Assembly (NCBI RefSeq): GCF_027359925.1 | Contig: NZ_CP114767.1 | Span: 1,488,001 to 1,552,000 of the forward strand | Source: Hymenobacter canadensis | Lineage (GTDB): Bacteria > Bacteroidota > Bacteroidia > Cytophagales > Hymenobacteraceae | Reading direction: 5' to 3' | Length of the DNA stretch: 64,000 nt | Translations under genes and position numbers: made by a program | Shown: piece after piece, positions 49,408 through 60,711 of the stretch | Numbering within the stretch: position 1 is the stretch's first letter | Layout of the letters: each line of letters opens with the position of its first letter | The notes under the pieces: generated by a model | Database searches by the model: none | Told to the model about the DNA's origin: nothing | What the model saw: the letters and a program-made list of their open reading frames with translations, nothing else

Positions 49408-50060
49408 TGATTGGCGCGGCGGAACACGCCTTCCAGCGTATCGATCTGCACACCGGGCTTGAGGTCGAGGGCGGCGTTGAGCATGGCCTGCGCCACTTCG
49501 CGGCCGTGGATGGGGCGGTACTGCTGCAGGCCGGGCAGCCGGGCTACCAGGTCGGCCAGGGGCAGCGCAATACGCTCGGCCAGGCGCGGCTCGTGGCGGC
49601 TGCCGGCCAGCATACCGGGCTGGATGATGCGGATTCGCTGAAAAGGCAGGCGCTTGATGGCCCGTTCCAGCTCCCCTTTCATGCGCGTGTAGAACATAAA
49701 CGACTCCGGGTCGGCGGAGGCCGACGACACCAGCACGTAGGAGGCAACGCCGTTTTGGGCGGCCGCTTCGGCTGTCTGGTACTGATACGTGTAGTCTACC
49801 TTGTACTGGGCGGCGGTGCTGCCGGCCTGGCCCAGCGTGGTACCCAGGGCCGAAAACAGCACGTCGCCGGTCAGCAGGTGCTGCCACTGCTGGGGCTGGT
49901 CGAAATCCACTACGTGCTCTTCCAGCCGTTCGGGATTGTGGTAACCAGTTGGCCGGCGGGTAAATACTTTAATACGGTCAAAACGAGTATCGGAAAGCAA
50001 CTGGCGCAACGTGTAGTCGCCGACCAGTCCGGTGGCCCCGATAAGTAAAGCGGTAAGCAT
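49404..50060 (-). CDS. NAD(P)-binding Rossmann protein (HTATIP2/YbjT-like)
   Basis: A 218-residue atypical SDR: TALLIGATGLVGDYTLRQLL, FDRIKVFTRRPTGYHNPERLEEHVVDFD, LFSALGTTLGQAG and YVLVSSASADPESFMFYTRMKGELERAIKRLPF. It is distinct from, but in the same class as, the proteins at 43321-43986 and 37491-38141. The substrate is unknown. ATG 50060 begins the dinucleotide-binding strand. The stop is within the flanking inverted repeat. Confidence 0.84.
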   Translation of the reverse strand: MLTALLIGATGLVGDYTLRQLLSDTRFDRIKVFTRRPTGYHNPERLEEHVVDFDQPQQWQHLLTGDVLFSALGTTLGQAGSTAAQYKVDYTYQYQTAEAAAQNGVASYVLVSSASADPESFMFYTRMKGELERAIKRLPFQRIRIIQPGMLAGSRHEPRLAERIALPLADLVARLPGLQQYRPIHGREVAQAMLNAALDLKPGVQIDTLEGVFRRANQ

Positions 50061-50172
50061 AAGGTGCAGGTGTGAGCAGAGAGCGGCACTTCGCCACACA
50101 TAGGCCGGCGAAATTCCCCTTTGTACGCAGCTGCCTGCCTTTAGTTCGCTGAAAAATCCTGCTCACCCAAAA

Positions 50173-51150
50173 TTATTCCACTACCAGCAGCACCAGCTTG
50201 CCAATGTGGGCGCTGCTTTCCAGCATTTCGTGCGCGGCGGCGGCCTCGGCCAGCGGGAAGGTGTGATGCAACAGCGGCTTCATTTTGCCGGCCGCCAGCA
50301 ATGGCCAGACGTGGCGCTCTACTTCCACGGCCAGCGCGGCCTTGAAGTCGGCGGAGCGGGGCCGCAGCGTACTGCCGGTAATGGTCAGGCGACGGCGCAT
50401 CACGTCCAGGGCGTTGAATTCGGCCTTGCCGCCCTGCATGGCATTGATGAACACGAGGCGGCCGTCGTCGCGCAGCAGGCGCAGGTTTTTAGGCGTATAG
50501 TCGCCGCCGATCATGTCCAGCACCACATCGGCGCCACCGGCAGCCTGCACCGCTTCCTCAAAATCGTCCTCTTTGTAGTTGACAACCAAGTCGGCGCCAA
50601 GCTGCCGCACGGCCTCAGCCTTCGCCTCGCTGCCCACCGTGGCGGCTACCGGGCTGCCCAGGGCCGCGGCCAGCTGCACGGCTGTGGTACCGATGCCGCT
50701 GCTGCCGCCGTGTACCAGCAGCCGCTCGCCGGGCTGCAGCTGCCCCCGCTGAAACACGTTGTGCCACACCGTAAACACGGTTTCGGGCAGCGCGGCCGCC
50801 GCCGGAAAGTCCCAGCCGGCGGGCACGGGCAGGCAATGGCGGGCATCTACCACGGCATACTCGGCGTAGCCGCCGGCGGCCAGCAACGCGCACACCCGGT
50901 CGCCGGGCTGCCAGCGGGCCACGTCCGCGCCACATTCCGCTACCACTCCGGCCACTTCCAGGCCCGGTACGGTACCGGCCACGTCGTCGGCACCGGCGTA
51001 TTTGCCCTGCCGCAGCAGCACATCGGGCCGGTTGACGCCGGCGGCATGCACCCGGATGAGCACCTCGTGGGCCGCCGGCACCGGCCGGGGCTGCTCCTGT
51101 ACCTGCAGCACCTCGGGGCCGCCCGGCTGCGTAATGATAATAGCCTTCAT
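50173..51150 (-). CDS. NADPH:quinone oxidoreductase (zeta-crystallin-like MDR)
   Basis: A 325-residue zinc-free medium-chain dehydrogenase/reductase: MKAIIITQPGGPEVLQVQE, HEVLIRVHAAGVNRPDVLLRQGKY, GLEVAGVVAECGADVARWQPGDRVCALLAAGGYAEY, LLVHGGSSGIGTTAVQLAAALG (NADPH-binding) and DVVLDMIGGDYTPKNLRLLRDDGRLVFIN. Such enzymes reduce quinones or enals by hydride transfer. ATG 51150 is chosen as the conserved MKAI start; an upstream extension is mere repeat DNA. Confidence 0.92.
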   Translation of the reverse strand: MKAIIITQPGGPEVLQVQEQPRPVPAAHEVLIRVHAAGVNRPDVLLRQGKYAGADDVAGTVPGLEVAGVVAECGADVARWQPGDRVCALLAAGGYAEYAVVDARHCLPVPAGWDFPAAAALPETVFTVWHNVFQRGQLQPGERLLVHGGSSGIGTTAVQLAAALGSPVAATVGSEAKAEAVRQLGADLVVNYKEDDFEEAVQAAGGADVVLDMIGGDYTPKNLRLLRDDGRLVFINAMQGGKAEFNALDVMRRRLTITGSTLRPRSADFKAALAVEVERHVWPLLAAGKMKPLLHHTFPLAEAAAAHEMLESSAHIGKLVLLVVE

Positions 51151-51215
51151 AAACGAAAACAAGTGAGATACTGCGGGCACATGCCCACCCCCCAATACGT
51201 AGCCGGCCGCCGTTG

Positions 51216-51333
51216 GTCGTTGCTAGTTGTCAGTTGCTAGTTGTCAGTTGTCAGTTGTCAGTTGTCAGTTGTCAGTTGTTGGGTAGGAAATTGGCGAAAT
51301 GCTGACAACTGACAACCAGCAACTGACAACTAA
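51216..51333. repeat. Family G repeats with 7-bp tandem units
   Basis: At least six near-tandem GTTGTCA units, then an inverted block CTGACAACTGACAAC. Same sequence family as 25987-26115. Confidence 0.85.
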
Positions 51334-51374
51334 TCGTCGCCGGTTGCGCCTGATTTTGCGTACTTACCTGCGAG

Positions 51375-51908
51375 ATGAAAAAAGTAAGCCTGCTCCCCCA
51401 CTTTCTGCGCACCGCCGGCCAGCTCACAGGCATGGCCGCCTGGCAAACGGGCCGCCTGTTCCGCAAAGCCGCGTCCTCGGCCCTCGATTCTATTCAGGAG
51501 GTGCTGCGGGCCGAGCTGAAAAAAGGCAATCAGCAACTGGTGGTGGATTTCCTGACCAACAAAGCCCTGCCGGCGGCGCGGGCGCTGCTGCTGGAGCGCA
51601 TGGCGGCCCGGCTGCTGGTGCGTATCGGGCTGCGCGGGGTGCTGGCCTCCAGCGTAGTGGGCTGGATTCTGCCGTTTGTGCTGGAGCAGATGGTGAAAGT
51701 GGGCCAAAAGACCGGCCTGTTCGAGAAGATCCGCAGCCACGGTTCCGTGCAGGATACCCTGCTCCGCCTTGATGAGTTGAAGCAGGCCGTCTGGAAACGC
51801 CTCGCGCCCGACCACGGCAGCAGCGTGGAGCTGCTGGACGATGATGCGGAACTGCCGCGCCGGATTTCGGCCCCGAAGGAAGAGCAAACGCCACTTTCCG
51901 AGGGATAA
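51375..51908 (+). CDS. Hypothetical protein
   Basis: A 177-residue protein without a signal peptide I can defend. A helical N-terminal half (HFLRTAGQLTGMAAWQTGRLFRKAASSALDSIQ) leads to a hydrophobic stretch (MAARLLVRIGLRGVLASSVVGWILPFVLEQMV, residues about 75-107) that could be membrane-associated, followed by an acidic tail. No family is recognised. It and the next gene follow on the same strand with 76 bp between. Confidence 0.55.
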   Translation: MKKVSLLPHFLRTAGQLTGMAAWQTGRLFRKAASSALDSIQEVLRAELKKGNQQLVVDFLTNKALPAARALLLERMAARLLVRIGLRGVLASSVVGWILPFVLEQMVKVGQKTGLFEKIRSHGSVQDTLLRLDELKQAVWKRLAPDHGSSVELLDDDAELPRRISAPKEEQTPLSEG

Positions 51909-51984
51909 TTCCCTTGCGAAAATTTAGTTATTTTCGGCTAAAACAGTAAATCCAGCCCGTTTTTCTTCGTCGTAAGTGCGTCCG

Positions 51985-52338
51985 ATGAATACCTCGGACG
52001 AACTCACCCCGGAGCGGCTCACCCAAGACTCGCTTACGCTGGGCCGGTCGTTGCGCACTCTCTACCGCAACGCCCGGCACCTGCAGCACACCGACCCCTA
52101 CGCCGCGGCTCGCCTCGGTCGCCTTGCCGATCAGGCCGAATACTTTCTACAGCAATGGCCCGCGGCCCAGTGGCCCGAGCACGCCTCCGGCCCCGACTGG
52201 CCCATGCCCGAAAAAACAGTGCTCCTGACCTGGCTGACTACGGCCCGCCGCGAGGCCGCCGCGGGCGGTACACTCACCTACTCGCGCTGGCATCAGATGC
52301 TGAACACGCTGCTGGCCGCCCTGGTCCCATTTGCGTAA
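51985..52338 (+). CDS. Hypothetical protein
   Basis: A 117-residue soluble protein: TPERLTQDSLTLGRSLRTLYRNARHLQHTDPYAAARLGRLADQAEYFLQQWP looks all-helical. No known motif. ATG 51985 is preferred to a GTG at 51976. A terminator follows 16 bases after the stop. Confidence 0.55.
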   Translation: MNTSDELTPERLTQDSLTLGRSLRTLYRNARHLQHTDPYAAARLGRLADQAEYFLQQWPAAQWPEHASGPDWPMPEKTVLLTWLTTARREAAAGGTLTYSRWHQMLNTLLAALVPFA

Positions 52339-52353
52339 AACTGCCCTGAACAG

Positions 52354-52396
52354 AAACCGGCCGGCCCGCTTTACAAGCAGACCGGCCGGTTTTTTG
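52354..52396 (+). terminator. Rho-independent terminator
   Basis: AAACCGGCCGG / CCGGCCGGTTT stem with a 17-base loop and TTT tail. Confidence 0.88.
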
Positions 52397-52443
52397 TGCA
52401 CCAATAGTCATTTAGCCAGGATTGCAAGCCGAACTATATGGGC

Positions 52444-52480
52444 ACAAAAAAGGCCGCCCCACCCGGAACGGCTTTTTTGA
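52444..52480 (-). terminator. Terminator of glnN
   Basis: Minus-strand AAAAAAGCCGTTCC...GGCGGCCTTTTTT hairpin, 57 bases after the glnN stop; one bulged base. Confidence 0.7.
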
Positions 52481-52536
52481 AATCATGGCACGGAGAAAAT
52501 TCCCACCCAACTCCGGCCCGATTCTGAACGCTGGGC

Positions 52537-54726
<2,190 letters not shown>

Positions 54727-55093
54727 GAAAGTGGTGAGCGGGAATTGTTTGGTGTAAATCAGTTTGGTGATACAAAGGTTACGGATTAAGCGTTGTTTTC
54801 CAAACCCACCCTTCGATTCGGGGTCATTAATTTTAAAAACACCGCATTTTACACACATACCCCCTTCCAAAAACAGACAACCGAAGGATTATCACTTTAA
54901 ATCCTTGTTCACCCCCTGTTTTTACCAGGCCTATAGATAACACGCCAGCCAAGTAAGTACTCACTATCTATGCGTGGGCATTGGCTTACCGCCACGGAGC
55001 CGGCTTTGCCGGATGGCGGCGGCCGGCAACCGGCCGCCTGACGGATTCTGCCGGCAAATGTCCGGCGTTGCGGTGGGCATGCGGCGCAGGCGC

Positions 55094-55101
55094 TACCTTT
55101 G
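55094..55101 (+). promoter_or_regulatory. Putative -7 element of the LTA-synthase-like gene
   Basis: TACCTTTG matching TAnnTTTG, with TTG at 55068-55070 (23-base gap). The expected transcription start coincides with GTG 55106, so the mRNA would be leaderless or almost so. Confidence 0.5.
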
Positions 55102-55105
55102 GGGC

Positions 55106-56956
55106 GTGAAAAACCGCTTTGCGTTTCAGTTGCGCTACTTCCTGTTCTGGCTGCTCTTCTTCTGCAGCACCCGGGCGCTATTTCTACTGTATCAGGCCGG
55201 CCAGACGGCCAGCCTGCCGGCGGGCACGGTGGCGGGCACCTTCGGCTACGGGCTGCGGCTGGATGCTTCGGCGGCGGCCTACCTGAGCGTGGTGCCGTTT
55301 GGGCTGCTGCTGGCTGGCAGCCTGCTAGGCCGGCGCCTACCCACCAACCGGCTGCTGCGCTTCTACACCGCCGTGATGGGCGTGGTAGTGGCCTTTCTGA
55401 CGGTTGCCGACCTGGAGCTGTACCGCACCTGGGGCTTCCGCCTCGATGCCACGCCCCTGCAGTACCTGAACTCGCCGGTGGAAATGGCGGCCTCGGCCGG
55501 CAACGCGCCGCTGCTGCTGCTGCTGGGCCTGCTGGCGGGGCTGCTGCTGCTGGGCTGGCTCTTATATACGAAGGTGGTAGGCCGGCTGCCGGCACTGCCG
55601 GCCGGCTTCGGGCGCGGGCGGGCGGCGCTGGTGAGCGTGCTGTACACGGCGCTGCTGGTGGTGCCGCTGCGGGGCGGCGTGCAGCAGATTCCCATCAACC
55701 AGAGCGACGTGTACTTTGCCCGCCAGCCCTTCGCCAACCACGCGGCCGTCAACCTGCCCTGGAACGTGGTCAACTCGCTGACGCAGCGGGAAACCGACCC
55801 GGCCCGCTACCGTTTCCTGCCCGACAGCACGGCCCAACGGCTGGTGCGCCCGCTCTACACCTACACCGCCCCCGATACCGTGCGCCTGCTGCGCAACGCC
55901 CGGCCCAACGTCGTGTTCATCATCCTGGAGAGCTTCACGGGGAAGCTGGTGGCCAGCACCGGCGGCGAAGCCGGCGTGACGCCCAACCTCGACAGCCTGG
56001 CCCGCACCGGGGTGCTGTTCAACAACATCTACGCGGCCGGCGACCGGAGCCAGAAGGGGCTGGTGGCGCTGCTCTCCGGCTACCCCAGCCAGCCCACCTC
56101 GGGCGGCATCATCAAGTCGCCGCGCAAAACCGAGAAGCTGCCCCACCTGCGCCAAGCGCTGGGCCGGGTGGGCTACAGCTCCCACTATTATTATGGGGGC
56201 GAGCTGGCCTTTGCCAACATGAAAAGCTACTTGAGCGCCGCCGGCTACGATGCCTTCACGGAGCGCGAAAACTTCCCGCGCAGCCAGCAGAACTCGAAGT
56301 GGGGCGCCCACGACCACGTGCTGTTCGACCAAGTGCTGGCCGATCTGCGCACCCAGGCGCAGCCGTTCTTCGTGACGGCCTTCACGCTCAGCAGCCACGA
56401 GCCGTTTGAGATTCCTATTGCGCCGAAGTTCAAAGGCACCACCGAAACGGCGCTGTTCCGCAACTCGGTCTACTACACCGACTGGGCGCTGGGCCGCTTC
56501 CTGCAGGCCGCCCGCCAGCAGCCCTGGTACGACAACACGCTGCTGGTGCTCGTGGCCGACCACGGCCACACGCTGCCCGGCCACAGCGTGCCGGAGGAAC
56601 CGGCCAAGTTTCGGATTCCGCTGGTGCTGGCCGGCGGCGCGCTGCGCCCCGAAGTGCGCGGCCAGGTGAGGGCCGACCTGGGCTCGCAGACCGACGTGGC
56701 CGCGACCCTGCTGGGCCAGCTGCAGCTGCCCGCCACCGACTACCATTGGAGCCGCAACCTGCTGCGCCCCGTGCAGGAGCCGTCGGCTTTCTACTGTTAT
56801 ACCGATGGTTTCGGCTTCATCACCCCCGCCGGTTTCCTGGCCTACGACAACGTGGCGCGGCAGCCGGTCATCCGCAGCCGCGGCGCCACGCAGCGGCAGG
56901 TGCAGCAGGGCCAGGCCTACGAGCAGCTGTCGTTTGCCGATTATCTGGGGAAGTGA
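55106..56956 (+). CDS. LTA synthase/phosphoethanolamine transferase-like sulfatase, membrane-bound
   Basis: A 616-residue alkaline-phosphatase-superfamily enzyme. Five membrane segments occupy residues about 1-200 (FLFWLLFFCSTRALFLLY and others); the extracytoplasmic catalytic domain has VVFIILESFTGK, the metal/nucleophile region LARTGVLFNNIYAAGDRSQKGLVALLSGYPSQP, HDHVLFDQVLADL, FTLSSHEPFEIP and VADHGHTLPG. LTA synthase relatives transfer phosphoglycerol; in Bacteroidota, which lack LTA, the homologue is likely a phosphotransferase on lipid or glycan. GTG 55106 is chosen (MKNRF homologue-like start and promoter fit); ATG 55079 is an alternative in-frame start. Confidence 0.85.
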   Translation: MKNRFAFQLRYFLFWLLFFCSTRALFLLYQAGQTASLPAGTVAGTFGYGLRLDASAAAYLSVVPFGLLLAGSLLGRRLPTNRLLRFYTAVMGVVVAFLTVADLELYRTWGFRLDATPLQYLNSPVEMAASAGNAPLLLLLGLLAGLLLLGWLLYTKVVGRLPALPAGFGRGRAALVSVLYTALLVVPLRGGVQQIPINQSDVYFARQPFANHAAVNLPWNVVNSLTQRETDPARYRFLPDSTAQRLVRPLYTYTAPDTVRLLRNARPNVVFIILESFTGKLVASTGGEAGVTPNLDSLARTGVLFNNIYAAGDRSQKGLVALLSGYPSQPTSGGIIKSPRKTEKLPHLRQALGRVGYSSHYYYGGELAFANMKSYLSAAGYDAFTERENFPRSQQNSKWGAHDHVLFDQVLADLRTQAQPFFVTAFTLSSHEPFEIPIAPKFKGTTETALFRNSVYYTDWALGRFLQAARQQPWYDNTLLVLVADHGHTLPGHSVPEEPAKFRIPLVLAGGALRPEVRGQVRADLGSQTDVAATLLGQLQLPATDYHWSRNLLRPVQEPSAFYCYTDGFGFITPAGFLAYDNVARQPVIRSRGATQRQVQQGQAYEQLSFADYLGK

Positions 56957-56965
56957 TGATGAGCT

Positions 56966-57132
56966 GGCAGTTGTTGGTTGTCAGTTGTCAGGTACTTGAT
57001 GATCTACTGACTTACAACCTGACATTCCACTGCCGGCCAACCATTGCTAACCTGCAGCTTCGGCAACCATGAAGCTTATCCGTTCAGCGTATCAGACTAA
57101 CAACTGACAACGACCAACCAACAACTCACTAT
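56966..57132. repeat. Family G repeats
   Basis: GTTGTTGGTTGTCAGTTGTCAGG at the left and CAACTGACAACGACCAACC at the right, forming an inverted pair between two plus-strand genes. Confidence 0.8.
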
Positions 57133-57136
57133 CTGT

Positions 57137-57493
57137 ATGCCCGAGCTGCTCTTTGTATACAATGCCAATGCCGGCTGGCTGAACGGGGTGCTCGACACGC
57201 TGCACAAGACCTTCTCGCCGGCCACCTACCCCTGCTCGCTGTGCGCCGTCACGTACGGGGCGCGCACGATGTACCCGGAGTGGCGGGCGTTTCTGGAGCG
57301 GCTGCCGGCCCAGGCCCAGTTTCTGCACCGCGACGAGCTGCGCCAGCAGTACCCGGAGCTGACGGACCAGGCGCTGCCGGCCATTTTCCGGCGGCAGTCG
57401 GCTGCCGAGGCCTGGCAGCCGCTGCTCACGGCAGAGCAGCTCCGGCCGCTGGATTTGTCCGCCCTGATGGCCGCCGTGGAGGCCCGGCTGTGA
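57137..57493 (+). CDS. Hypothetical protein (conserved, Bacteroidota type)
   Basis: A 118-residue cytoplasmic protein: ELLFVYNANAGWLNGVLDTLHKTFSPATYPCSLCAVTYG with a CxxC (CSLC), then a helical part. Similar short proteins in this phylum are sometimes labelled GTPase without having GTPase motifs; none is visible here. It ends just before the mtaB promoter. Confidence 0.6.
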   Translation: MPELLFVYNANAGWLNGVLDTLHKTFSPATYPCSLCAVTYGARTMYPEWRAFLERLPAQAQFLHRDELRQQYPELTDQALPAIFRRQSAAEAWQPLLTAEQLRPLDLSALMAAVEARL

Positions 57494-57555
57494 AACCTGC
57501 CGGCCCGTCGGCGGGTTATGGCTCACCCACTACTGGAAACCCGCAACTTCCGCCG

Positions 57556-57563
57556 TATCTTTG
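57556..57563 (+). promoter_or_regulatory. Putative -7 element of mtaB
   Basis: TATCTTTG (TAnnTTTG), 11 bases before ATG 57575. No convincing -33 TTG. A start just after it would give a very short leader. Confidence 0.5.
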
Positions 57564-57580
57564 CCGCCTTGTTTATGGAA

Positions 57581-58921
57581 ATGGAAACCAGAAAAGTCGC
57601 CTTTTACACGCTGGGCTGCAAGCTCAACTTCTCCGAAACGTCGGCCATTGGCCGGCAGTTTGAGGAGCACGGCTTCGTGAAAGCGGCCTTCGAGGACGCG
57701 GCCGACATCTACGTCATCAACACCTGCTCGGTCACGGACCACGCCGACCGCAAGTGCCGGAAGGTGGTGAAGGAGGCCCTCAAGCACAACCCTGAGGCCT
57801 TCGTAGCCATTGTGGGCTGCTACGCCCAGCTCAAGCCCCAGGAAATTGCCGAAATCCCCGGCGTGCACGCCGTGTTGGGCGCCGCCGAGAAGTTTCAGCT
57901 GGTAGAAACGCTGGCCGGCTTCCAGAAGCCGGCCGCCGGTGAGCCGGGGCGGGTATTCGCCTCCCCTATTTCCGAAGCCACCGAGTTTCACGCCGCCCAC
58001 TCCTACGGCGACCGGACGCGCACCTTCCTGAAGGTGCAGGACGGCTGCGACTACTCGTGCTCGTTCTGCACCATTCCGCTGGCGCGCGGGGCCAGCCGCT
58101 CGGGCTCGGTGCAGAGCGTGGTGGAACGCGTGCAGAAGCTGGCCGAAACCGGCGTGAAGGAAATCGTGCTGACCGGCGTCAACCTCGGCGACTTCGGCCT
58201 GCAGGGCCCTGAGCGGGAGCGGCAGGAAGACTTCTTCGACTTGGTGCGGGCCCTGGATGAGGTGGAAGGCATCGAGCGGTTCCGCATCAGCAGCTGCGAG
58301 CCGAATCTGTTGTCCGACGAGATTATCCGGTTTGTGGCACAGTCGAAGCGGTTTATGCCGCACTTCCACATTCCGCTGCAGTCGGGCTCCAACAAGATTC
58401 TTGGCTTGATGCGCCGCCGCTACCGCCGCGAGCTATACGTGGAGCGGGTGCGCCTGATCAAGGAGGTGATGCCGCACGCCTGCATCGGCGTCGACGTCAT
58501 CGTGGGCTTCCCCGGCGAAACGGAGGCCGATTTCCTGGAAACCTACCAGTTCCTGAACGAGCTGGACGTAAGCTATCTGCACGTATTCCCGTACTCGGAG
58601 CGCGAAAACACGCTGGCCCCCACCCTGCCCGGCCGCGTGCAGGACCGCCACCGCCACGAGCGCACCACCCAGCTGCGGGGCCTTTCGGAAAAGAAAAAGC
58701 GCCACTTCTACGAGCAGCATGTAGGCCTGGAAACGGCCGTGCTGTTCGAGGACGACGTGACCAACGGCCAGATGGAAGGCTTTACACCCAACTACATTCG
58801 CGTGACGGCCAAGTACGACCCGCTGCTGGTGGGCGAGTTGAAGCGCCTGCGCCTAACCGCCGTGACACCCCAGAACCTGATGGAAGCCGAGGAAATGGGC
58901 ATCGAGGTGTTCCAGCACTAA
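57581..58921 (+). CDS. mtaB: tRNA threonylcarbamoyladenosine methylthiotransferase
   Basis: A 446-residue radical-SAM methylthiotransferase that adds a methylthio group to t6A37 of tRNA. The N-terminal UPF0004 domain has cysteines in YTLGCKLN, INTCSVT and VGCYAQ; the radical-SAM core has CDYSCSFC; a C-terminal TRAM-like part follows. The spacing and CKLNFSETS start favour MtaB over MiaB or RimO. METRKVAF at 57581 is used; ATG 57575 is in frame and equally plausible. The gene is transcribed from its own TATCTTTG promoter. Confidence 0.92.
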   Translation: METRKVAFYTLGCKLNFSETSAIGRQFEEHGFVKAAFEDAADIYVINTCSVTDHADRKCRKVVKEALKHNPEAFVAIVGCYAQLKPQEIAEIPGVHAVLGAAEKFQLVETLAGFQKPAAGEPGRVFASPISEATEFHAAHSYGDRTRTFLKVQDGCDYSCSFCTIPLARGASRSGSVQSVVERVQKLAETGVKEIVLTGVNLGDFGLQGPERERQEDFFDLVRALDEVEGIERFRISSCEPNLLSDEIIRFVAQSKRFMPHFHIPLQSGSNKILGLMRRRYRRELYVERVRLIKEVMPHACIGVDVIVGFPGETEADFLETYQFLNELDVSYLHVFPYSERENTLAPTLPGRVQDRHRHERTTQLRGLSEKKKRHFYEQHVGLETAVLFEDDVTNGQMEGFTPNYIRVTAKYDPLLVGELKRLRLTAVTPQNLMEAEEMGIEVFQH

Positions 58922-58923
58922 CA

Positions 58924-59029
58924 TTACTGTAACGCGAAGTTCCACTTCGCGGGGCGTGCGCGCCGTTGGACGATGGGTCCTACGGCGACGTTTCAACGCT
59001 CCGCGAAGTGGAACTTCGCGTTACCAGTA
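58924..59029. repeat. Family D inverted repeat
   Basis: TTACTGTAACGCGAAGTTCC...CCGCGAAGTGGAACTTCGCG: about 29-bp complementary ends (GCGAAGTTCCACTTCGC) around a short spacer, downstream of mtaB. Confidence 0.88.
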
Positions 59030-59052
59030 AGCAGCACAGGCTGAGGCCGATG

Positions 59053-59733
59053 CTACATTTTTCGTTGCATCAAATCCAGCATCTGCTGCATCAGGCGCTG
59101 CTGGTCCTGCAGGTGCTGGTTGCGCAGCTCGGCCATAGCCAGCTGGTGGGCCATCTGCTGCGTGTAAAGAGCCGACTGCCACGCTGCCTCGGGAGCAACT
59201 GCCGGCGCCGGCGCCACAGCTGCTGCTGCCACAGGCGGCACTTCCGCGGCCGGGGCTGCCGCCGAAACAGGTGCGGGGGCTGCAACTGGCGCAACAGCCG
59301 GTACAGACTCCCAAACGAGCGTGGGAGCCGGAGTGGCTGCTGCTGGCGCGGGTGCTGGAGCAGCGGCTACGGGCGCGGCTGGGGCAACTGAGGCCACTGC
59401 AATTTCGGGGGCAGAGGAAGCCGGTGGCTGTACAGCCGGGCTGTAAGTATCAGTGGCACCGGGGGCAGCGGCGGCTGGCAGCGGTGCGACAGGTGCGGGA
59501 CTATCCGTTATCAGCATGGAGCCAACACCCTGAAGTAGCCAATCTTTTGATACATTTGGGTACACTTCAAACACTTTACACAAAAGGTCAAAACCTGGCT
59601 TATTCCGCTCTTCAACAAGGTGTTGGATAACGGTGGCCGTCTTGTCAAGCGTATTAGCAAAGGCATTCTTACTTATACCCAAATGAGCAATAAGCTGTAT
59701 GAATCTTTGCCCGACTGTTTCCTGTTCTACCAT
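59053..59733 (-). CDS. XRE-type helix-turn-helix protein with Pro/Ala-rich linker and C-terminal coiled coil
   Basis: A 226-residue protein. The N-terminal 70 residues (TVGQRFIQLIAHLGISKNAFANTLDKTATVIQHLVEERNKPGFDLLCKVFEVYPNVSKDWLLQGVG) form an XRE/CI-repressor-like HTH followed by the Ser-Trp-Leu-rich end common in Bacteroidota. About 115 residues of alternating Ala, Pro and Val then form a flexible linker, and a Gln/Leu/Met-rich helix (QQMAHQLAMAELRNQHLQDQQRLMQQMLDLMQRKM) closes the protein. It is probably an oligomeric transcription regulator with tethered self-association. ATG 59733 is set by the conserved HTH start. Its target is unknown. Confidence 0.8.
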   Translation of the reverse strand: MVEQETVGQRFIQLIAHLGISKNAFANTLDKTATVIQHLVEERNKPGFDLLCKVFEVYPNVSKDWLLQGVGSMLITDSPAPVAPLPAAAAPGATDTYSPAVQPPASSAPEIAVASVAPAAPVAAAPAPAPAAATPAPTLVWESVPAVAPVAAPAPVSAAAPAAEVPPVAAAAVAPAPAVAPEAAWQSALYTQQMAHQLAMAELRNQHLQDQQRLMQQMLDLMQRKM

Positions 59734-60053
59734 ATACCCAAATGATTTTATACACAAATGTATATAAAATACCGGCAAGTGCAAGCCCAATTCTCGGCTC
59801 CGCCCCGCCGGCCCCCGCCGCAAGCAGGAGTTAATGAGCAACGAAAAAATTCTTCGAGCTGGAAACATGACAGGCGCGCAACCAGCGCACCCGCACCGGG
59901 TCAGCAGCCCAGAGGCCGCACCTTGCGGCGGCAACTCCGGCGGCCCCGCCGGCCGTGGGCGCCGGGCCCGGCCAAGCGCCTGTGCGGAAGCGTCGCCGCC
60001 CGCGTGTTGCCACCGTCTGATTTCCTCACGGCGCCTGTGCCTGTGCCTGACAC

Positions 60054-60086
60054 GCCTATGCCCGCCTACTCACTGCGGGCATAGGC
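60054..60086. repeat. 12-bp perfect hairpin
   Basis: GCCTATGCCCGC and its exact complement GCGGGCATAGGC around a nine-base loop. It lacks a T run, so it is not a typical terminator. Confidence 0.7.
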
Positions 60087-60667
60087 TGCGTTGCTTCAGC
60101 CGGCTGGCCGTGTGCGGGCGCTGCGCATCCCGGGAAACGCCTCGGCCTACCAGCCGGGCAACTACGAGCCCGCGGCGGCAGGCGCCATACACACGGCTTC
60201 AGCCGCCCCGCTGCAGGACTGCCCAACAGCCACCCAGGGTGTGTGGGCAATACGTTTTTTGCTGCTACAGAGAAACGGATGTTTCGCTTCGGACCTGATG
60301 CGCCACATGCCCTGCATGACCTCATGCGGCCGTCAGGACATACACTGCACGCCGGGCCTCCTGCTGCCTGCTCCCCCGCCCCTACCCGCGCGGCCGACGC
60401 CTGCTTCCGGTAAATAGCCGTCTGATGCGCTGCCTCTATCCCGGCTCCTGCCCCGACCCATAGCTGCGGGCGAACAGGCTGGCGGCACCAGGTTTCAGCA
60501 TTTCCCTCAGGTGGTGGCCACCGTCGCCGGCGGGCCGGTCAGCTTCCCCGGGCGGCTCGGCGGCAACACCCTAATCAGCGGCTTTCCAAGCCCGGGGGCA
60601 GAGCAGCTGCAGCCGGCGGCCTAGTTGCGCTACAAACGAAACGGCAGCTTCGGCCAGCAGGAAAACG

Positions 60668-60711
60668 CGGCGCACTGGCGGCGCACTGGCGGCGCACTGG
60701 CGGCGCACTGG
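60668..60711. repeat. 11-bp tandem repeat, four units
   Basis: Unit CGGCGCACTGG at 60668, 60679, 60690 and 60701, followed by a partial unit CGGCG. The unit length is not a multiple of three, which further argues against coding. Confidence 0.85.

Noticed and set aside
51216..51333. Tandem GTTGTCA units as a possible regulatory iteron or origin
   Set aside because: The same sequence appears in three unrelated intergenic gaps with inverted partners; no replication gene or AT-rich unwinding region is nearby.
59834..60298. A 154-codon frame in the gene-free region
   Set aside because: Arg/Pro/Cys-rich translation without homologous pattern, typical of non-coding GC-rich DNA, and interrupted structure signals.
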